Position numbers and translations under genes: made by a program
NCBI RefSeq assembly: GCF_002926165.1
Contig: NZ_MAGP01000133.1
Location: 1-46,399 of the forward strand
DNA from: Micromonospora chalcea
GTDB lineage: Bacteria > Actinomycetota > Actinomycetes > Mycobacteriales > Micromonosporaceae
Reading direction: 5' to 3'
Length of the DNA: 46,399 bases
Shown here: positions 42,381-46,399 of the stretch, in pieces
Layout: each line of letters starts with the position of its first letter
Numbering within the stretch: position 1 is the first letter of the stretch
Notes under the pieces: generated by a model
The model's input: only the letters and a program-made list of their open reading frames with translations
Database searches by the model: none
What the model was told of the DNA's origin: nothing

Positions 42381-43465
42381 CAACTGCCTCCCGCCGCCCT
42401 CAGAAGGTCACCTTCCGGGACAGGCTGCTGCGGCTGGCCGGAACGGTCACCACGCCGGTGCTGCCCGACGACTACCTCGACCTGATCGCGCCGCTGCGCG
42501 CCGGCGCCCCGCTGCGCGGCCGGATCGTCGCCGTCCGCCCGGAGACCCGGGACGCGGCCACGCTGGTGATCCAGCCCGGCCGCGCCTGGCAGGGCCACCT
42601 GCCCGGGCAGTACATCCGCCTCGGCGTCGACGTCGACGGCGTGCGCCAGTGGCGCGCGTACTCGGTCACCTCCGCGCCGGACGCCCCCGACGGCCGGATC
42701 AGCGTCACCGTGAAGGCCATCCCCGACGGCAAGGTCAGCAACCACCTCGTCCGCCGGCTCCGGCCCGGCACGCTGATCCACCTCGACCAGGCACAGGGCG
42801 ACTTCGTGCTCCCGAGCGCGACGCCCGAGCGGGTCCTGTTCCTCACCGCCGGCAGCGGCATCACCCCGGTCATGGGGATGCTGCGCTCCGGGCTGGCCGA
42901 CCGGGCCGACGTGGTGCTCGTGCACTCCGCGCCCACCCGCGACGACGTCATCTTCGGTACGGAACTGCGCGCGCTCGCCGACCGCGGCGCGCTGCGGCTG
43001 GTCGAGCGGCACACCGACACCGACGGCCTGCTCGACGTCGCCGAACTCGCCGCCCTGGTGCCCGACCACCTCGACCGCGAGGCGTGGGCCTGCGGCCCGA
43101 TCGGCATGCTCGACGCGGCCGAGGGGTACTGGTCCTCGAACGGCCTCGTCGAACGGTTGCACACCGAGCGGTTCCGCCCGACGGTGATCACGCCGGGCGA
43201 GGGAGGCACGGTGACCTTCACCGGAGCAGGGGTGACAGTCGAGTCCGACGGCGCCACCACCCTGCTCGACGCGGGGGAGAACGCCGGAGTGCTGATGCCT
43301 TCCGGGTGCCGGATGGGCATCTGCTTCGGCTGCGTCGTACCGCTGCGCCAGGGCGCCGTCCGTGACCTGCGCAACGGCGACGTCACCACTGCCGTACCGG
43401 GGGACGGCGTGCTCGTCCAGACGTGCGTGTCGGCCGCCGCCGGTACCTGCGACATCGATCTCTGA
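42374..43465 (+). CDS. Ferredoxin-NADP reductase with C-terminal 2Fe-2S domain
   Basis: This 363-residue electron carrier has an FAD domain (about 50-150, with RAYSVTSAP in the RxYS(T/L) flavin motif) and an NAD(P) domain (FLTAGSGITPVMGMLR, then ACGPIGMLDAAEGYW). A C-terminal plant-type ferredoxin follows with ligands in C-RMGIC-FGC and VQTC. The order matches Rv3230c, the partner of DesA3 in mycobacteria. I chose the ATG at 42374 (MTTTASRRPQKVTF); there is no clear ribosome binding site, so it may be leaderless. It is followed 14 bases later by the desaturase it presumably feeds. Confidence 0.9.
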   Translation: MTTTASRRPQKVTFRDRLLRLAGTVTTPVLPDDYLDLIAPLRAGAPLRGRIVAVRPETRDAATLVIQPGRAWQGHLPGQYIRLGVDVDGVRQWRAYSVTSAPDAPDGRISVTVKAIPDGKVSNHLVRRLRPGTLIHLDQAQGDFVLPSATPERVLFLTAGSGITPVMGMLRSGLADRADVVLVHSAPTRDDVIFGTELRALADRGALRLVERHTDTDGLLDVAELAALVPDHLDREAWACGPIGMLDAAEGYWSSNGLVERLHTERFRPTVITPGEGGTVTFTGAGVTVESDGATTLLDAGENAGVLMPSGCRMGICFGCVVPLRQGAVRDLRNGDVTTAVPGDGVLVQTCVSAAAGTCDIDL

Positions 43466-43479
43466 CAGGAGCCACCCAC

Positions 43480-44619
43480 GTGACCGTCATCCAGAAGAAG
43501 GCCGTCAACCCGATCGCCCACCTGAGCGCCGAGGACATCGAGATCATCGGCAAGGAGTTGGACGCGATCCGGGACCGGGTCCTCGCCGACCGGGGGGAGC
43601 GGGACGCCCGCTACATCCGCAAGGTGGTCAAGACCCAGCGGACACTGGAGATGAGTAGTCGCGCGGTGCTGTTGTTCTCGCTGTTCCCGCCGGCCTGGAT
43701 CGTCGGCACGGCCGGCCTCACGGTCGCCAAGATCCTGGAGAACATGGAGATCGGGCACAACGTCCTGCACGGCCAGTGGGACTGGATGCGCGACCCGAAG
43801 ATCCACTCCACCACCTGGGAGTGGGACCACGTCTCCCCGGCCGACCAGTGGAAGCAGTCGCACAACGAGCTGCACCACCGCTACACCAACGTCGTCGGCA
43901 AGGACAACGACCTCGGCTACGGCATCATGCGCGTCGACGAGGACCAGCCGTGGCACCCGATGCACCTCGGCCAGCCGCTGTGGAACCTGATCAACGCCAT
44001 GTTCTTCGAGTACGGCATCGCCGCGTACGACATGGAACTCGGCGACCACCTCAAGCAGCGCAAGCTCAAGGACCCGAAGTTCCGGGCCAAGGCCCGCGCC
44101 GTCGGCCGCAAGATCCGCCGTCAGGTGCTCAAGGACTACGTGGTGCACCCGCTGCTGTCCGGCCCCTCGTTCCTGACCACGCTCGCCGCCACGTTCACCG
44201 CGAACCTGCTGCGCAACGTGTGGAGCCACTCGGTGATCATGTGCGGGCACTTCCCCAACGGCGTCGAGACGTTCGAGAAGACCTCCATCGAGGGCGAGAC
44301 GCGCGGCGAGTGGTACCTGCGCCAGATGCTCGGCTCGGCCAACATCAGCGGCAGCCGGCTGCTGCACATCATGACCGGCAACCTGTCGTACCAGATCGAG
44401 CACCACCTCTTCCCCGACCTGCCCAGCAACCGCTACCAGGAGATCGCGCCGCAGGTACGCGCGCTGTTCGACAGGTACGGCCTGCACTACACCACCGGCC
44501 CGCTGCCCAAGCAGGTCGCGTCCGCGTGGTGGAAGGTCATCCGGCTGTCGCTGCCCAACCGCAACGACAGCCGGCAGCCGGTCGCCCCGGCCCCGCTGGT
44601 CTCCTCCGGCACGGCCTGA
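43480..44619 (+). CDS. Membrane acyl-CoA/acyl-lipid desaturase (DesA3-like)
   Basis: This 379-residue di-iron membrane desaturase has three His boxes: HNVLHGQWDWM (HxxxH), HNELHHRYTN (HxxHH) and QIEHHLFP (QxxHH). Hydrophobic spans occur around SSRAVLLFSLFPPAWIVGTA and LLSGPSFLTTLAATFTANLL. ACAGGAG lies seven bases before the GTG start (MTVIQKKAVNP). Together with the preceding reductase it forms a two-gene electron-transfer/desaturation unit, probably making mono-unsaturated acyl chains for membrane lipids. Position of the double bond cannot be read from sequence. Confidence 0.92.
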   Translation: MTVIQKKAVNPIAHLSAEDIEIIGKELDAIRDRVLADRGERDARYIRKVVKTQRTLEMSSRAVLLFSLFPPAWIVGTAGLTVAKILENMEIGHNVLHGQWDWMRDPKIHSTTWEWDHVSPADQWKQSHNELHHRYTNVVGKDNDLGYGIMRVDEDQPWHPMHLGQPLWNLINAMFFEYGIAAYDMELGDHLKQRKLKDPKFRAKARAVGRKIRRQVLKDYVVHPLLSGPSFLTTLAATFTANLLRNVWSHSVIMCGHFPNGVETFEKTSIEGETRGEWYLRQMLGSANISGSRLLHIMTGNLSYQIEHHLFPDLPSNRYQEIAPQVRALFDRYGLHYTTGPLPKQVASAWWKVIRLSLPNRNDSRQPVAPAPLVSSGTA

Positions 44620-44631
44620 CCGGGCCGTTCG

Positions 44632-44664
44632 GTGCACGGCCGGTGAACTTCCACCGGCCGGCAC
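44632..44664 (+). terminator. Terminator after the desaturase
   Basis: cggccggtg (44637-44645) pairs with caccggccg (44652-44660) around the loop aacttc. Beyond a bulged A at 44636 the stem continues with gtgc/gcac, for 13 pairs in all. It begins 13 bases after the desaturase stop. Confidence 0.8.
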
Positions 44665-44788
44665 CTGACCAGCCGCTGCACAGTCGGCGTCTTCGCAGCT
44701 CAGAGCGGTTTTCGCGGCCGTCGTGACAGCCCCGCGTCCCCGTACACTCGCGCCCGTCCGGGCGTACGGGTGAAGGGGTGGAACGCCG

Positions 44789-46207
44789 ATGCGGCGCGTG
44801 GTCATGCTCGTCGACAACGCGGTCGAGGGTGACTCGCGGGTGCAGAAGGCGGCCCGCTCGGCCGCCGACGCCGGCTGGGACGTCACGCTGATCGGCTGCG
44901 CCCACGTCGACGCCGAACGCCGCTGGCGGCTCGGCGACGCCGAGGTACGCGTCCTCCCGCTCGCCGACGCTCGCGCCACTCCACCCGCCGCCGCATCGGC
45001 CGTCCTCTCCAGCCCGCGCGGCGGCGCCTCCGCTTCGGGCCGTGACGCTGGTTCGCGCGACGGCTCCGGCCTGCGTGGGGTGTCCGGGCTGCGCGGCGTG
45101 TCCGGTCTGCGGGCTCGGCTCTTGGCCCGGGGCGGACTGCCGTTGCGCGCGGCGCGGCTGGCCCGCCGGCCCGTCGAGCACGCCGAGGTCCGTTTCTGGC
45201 GGGCCCGGCTGCGCGACGGGGCCTGGCGGCGGCTGGAGCCGGGCCTCTGGGACTACGAACGGGTCGCCGGACCGGTCGTCGACGACCTGCGCCCCGACCT
45301 GATCCACGCGCACGACTTCCGGATGCTCGGCGTGGCCGCCCGCGCCGTCGACCGCGCCCGCGCCGCCGGACGTGACGTCAAGCTGGTCTGGGACGCGCAC
45401 GAGTGGCTGCCCGGGGCGCGGCCGCGTCGGGACAACGCCCGCTGGCTGCCCGCCCACCTCGGTTACGTCCGCGAGTACGTCGGTCACGCCGACGCGGTCG
45501 TCACGGTTTCCGACACGCTCGCCGACCTGCTGGTACGCGACCACGACCTGCCCGAACGCCCGACCGTGATCCTCAACGCCCCGATCGCCGCCACCACGGA
45601 GACATCCGCTCCCGATCTGCGGAAGCGCTGCGGTCTGCCACCGGACACGCCGCTGCTGGTCTACAGCGGGGCGATGGCGGTGCAGCGCGGCGTGGACACG
45701 GTGGTCGAGGCGTTGCCGCTGCTGCCCGGCGTACACCTGGCGCTTGTCGTCGCCGACCCGGCCGCCGCCTACGTCCGCCAGGTCGTCGCCCGCGCGGCCC
45801 GGCACGGGGTGGGCGACCGGGTGCACGTGCTGCCGTACGTGCCGCATCGCCAGCTCGTCGCGTTCCTCGCCACCGCCGACATCGGGCTGATCCCGCTGCA
45901 CCACTGGCCCAACCACGAGATCGCGCTGATCACCAAGTTCTTCGAGTACGCGCACGCGCGGCTGCCGATCGTGGTCAGCGACGTCCGCACCATGGCCGAG
46001 ACGGTCCGCGCCACCGGGCAGGGCGAGGTGTTCCGTGCCCGCGACGCCGCCGACCTGGCCCGCGCGGTGCGGGCGGTGCTCGCGGATCCGGCCCGTTACC
46101 GCGCCGCGTACGAGGGTGAGGACTCCCCGCTCCCGGGGTGGACGTGGGAGGCGCAGGCCGAACGCCTCGACGCCCTCTACCGCCGCCTGCTCACCCCCAC
46201 CCGCTGA
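44789..46207 (+). CDS. GT4-family glycosyltransferase
   Basis: This 472-residue GT-B fold enzyme has an N-domain beginning RRVVMLVDNAVEGDSRVQKA and containing DLIHAHDFRMLGVAARA and LVWDAHEWLPGARP. The C-domain has LVYSGAMAVQRGVDTVVEAL, VHVLPYVPHRQLVAFLATAD and a donor-site region LPIVVSDVRTMAETV; the expected E-x7-E is only partly visible (KFFEYAHARLPIVVSD). A low-complexity insert of about 60 residues (~65-125) carries GLRGVS repeated and lies between the first strands. AAGGGG precedes the ATG weakly. It stands alone, so the acceptor is unknown. Confidence 0.87.
   Translation: MRRVVMLVDNAVEGDSRVQKAARSAADAGWDVTLIGCAHVDAERRWRLGDAEVRVLPLADARATPPAAASAVLSSPRGGASASGRDAGSRDGSGLRGVSGLRGVSGLRARLLARGGLPLRAARLARRPVEHAEVRFWRARLRDGAWRRLEPGLWDYERVAGPVVDDLRPDLIHAHDFRMLGVAARAVDRARAAGRDVKLVWDAHEWLPGARPRRDNARWLPAHLGYVREYVGHADAVVTVSDTLADLLVRDHDLPERPTVILNAPIAATTETSAPDLRKRCGLPPDTPLLVYSGAMAVQRGVDTVVEALPLLPGVHLALVVADPAAAYVRQVVARAARHGVGDRVHVLPYVPHRQLVAFLATADIGLIPLHHWPNHEIALITKFFEYAHARLPIVVSDVRTMAETVRATGQGEVFRARDAADLARAVRAVLADPARYRAAYEGEDSPLPGWTWEAQAERLDALYRRLLTPTR
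45068..45121. repeat. 18-bp repeats in the glycosyltransferase gene
   Basis: Two full units and one partial unit of the 18-bp word encoding G-L-R-G-V-S run from 45068. The units at 45068-45085 and 45086-45103 differ by silent changes, and a third begins with G-L-R at 45104. As in the PP2C-like gene the period is a multiple of three. Confidence 0.8.
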
Positions 46208-46216
46208 CGCCCGCCC

Positions 46217-46271
46217 GGGTGGAACACCACGGGTGTCTCCGGCCCGTTTTGACACCCATGGCGTTCCACCC
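46217..46271. terminator. 21-bp imperfect inverted repeat after the glycosyltransferase
   Basis: 46217-46237 (gggtggaacaccacgggtgt plus c) pairs with 46251-46271 with only two mismatches, around a 13-base loop that ends in tttt. It begins ten bases after the glycosyltransferase stop and probably terminates it. The arm length and mispairs would also suit a dispersed repeat element. Confidence 0.65.
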
Positions 46272-46399
46272 GCCCCCCGGGGGCGGCATGGTCAACTCCA
46301 GCTCGGCGAAGTGGCGGCATCCGAGGGGCGCCGACCCCGCCATTTCGGGGGAGTGGTGTTGATCAGGGCGAGGGCGAGGGCGGGGCGCGGGAAAAGGGG
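46272..46399. other. Intergenic end of the window, no gene seen
   Basis: A further short palindrome, gccccccgggggc, opens this stretch. A G-rich, purine-biased tail (agggcgagggcgagggcg) closes it. No start codon with a ribosome binding site is visible before the window ends. Confidence 0.5.

Overview
The window is high-GC DNA from an actinomycete. Codon use, GTG starts, AGGAGG-type ribosome binding sites, a possible mycothiol-type deacetylase, a Tat-exported glycosidase with a CBM2 tail, and overall gene style fit Micromonosporaceae (Micromonospora-like). That placement is inferred from style and not from a marker gene. I see no rRNA, tRNA, CRISPR array, transposase or integrase.

Layout. 1-3.1 kb: a possible 28-residue peptide, a stand-alone KhtT-type N-domain protein, a PucR regulator and a membrane protein with a degenerate PP2C-like domain. 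3.1-9.2 kb: a complete Mrp-type cation/proton antiporter operon (fused A+B, then C, D, E, F, G), followed by a YtcJ-like amidohydrolase ending at a perfect 16-bp hairpin. 10.9-22.9 kb: a complete sialic acid locus. It holds a secreted sialidase, a FadR-type GntR regulator, a family-5 ABC importer (binding protein, permease, fused permease-ATPase, ATPase), a NanA-like lyase, a ROK kinase, NanE, and an acetylesterase probably acting on O-acetyl sialate. Copies of TCAGACGTC in front of both the sialidase and the importer operon link the two arms.

22.9-28.6 kb: two divergent transcription units that look like an undescribed small biosynthetic cluster. One holds a coiled-coil protein and an isoprenyl diphosphate synthase. 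The other holds a PaaK-like adenylating enzyme, a small DUF4188-like protein, a GNAT-type acyltransferase and an Acg-like nitroreductase. 28.6-31.6 kb: a Tat-exported GH95 alpha-L-fucosidase with CBM2 behind two LacI-type operators. Together with the sialidase it suggests the strain trims sialylated and fucosylated glycans.

31.7-39.9 kb: mostly housekeeping and nitrogen genes. These are an unknown protein, a PIG-L deacetylase, a YbdK-type carboxylate-amine ligase, glnA, a divergent N-acetylglutaminylglutamine-type amidotransferase, a YegP-like protein, a 56-residue acidic protein, a roughly 580-bp gene-free stretch with a long inverted repeat, and an atypical protein kinase. 40-46.4 kb: a second Acg-like nitroreductase and a second PucR-type regulator. 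Divergent from these is a ferredoxin-reductase/fatty-acid-desaturase pair resembling the mycobacterial Rv3230c-DesA3 system, then a GT4 glycosyltransferase. The window ends in intergenic DNA with another imperfect inverted repeat.
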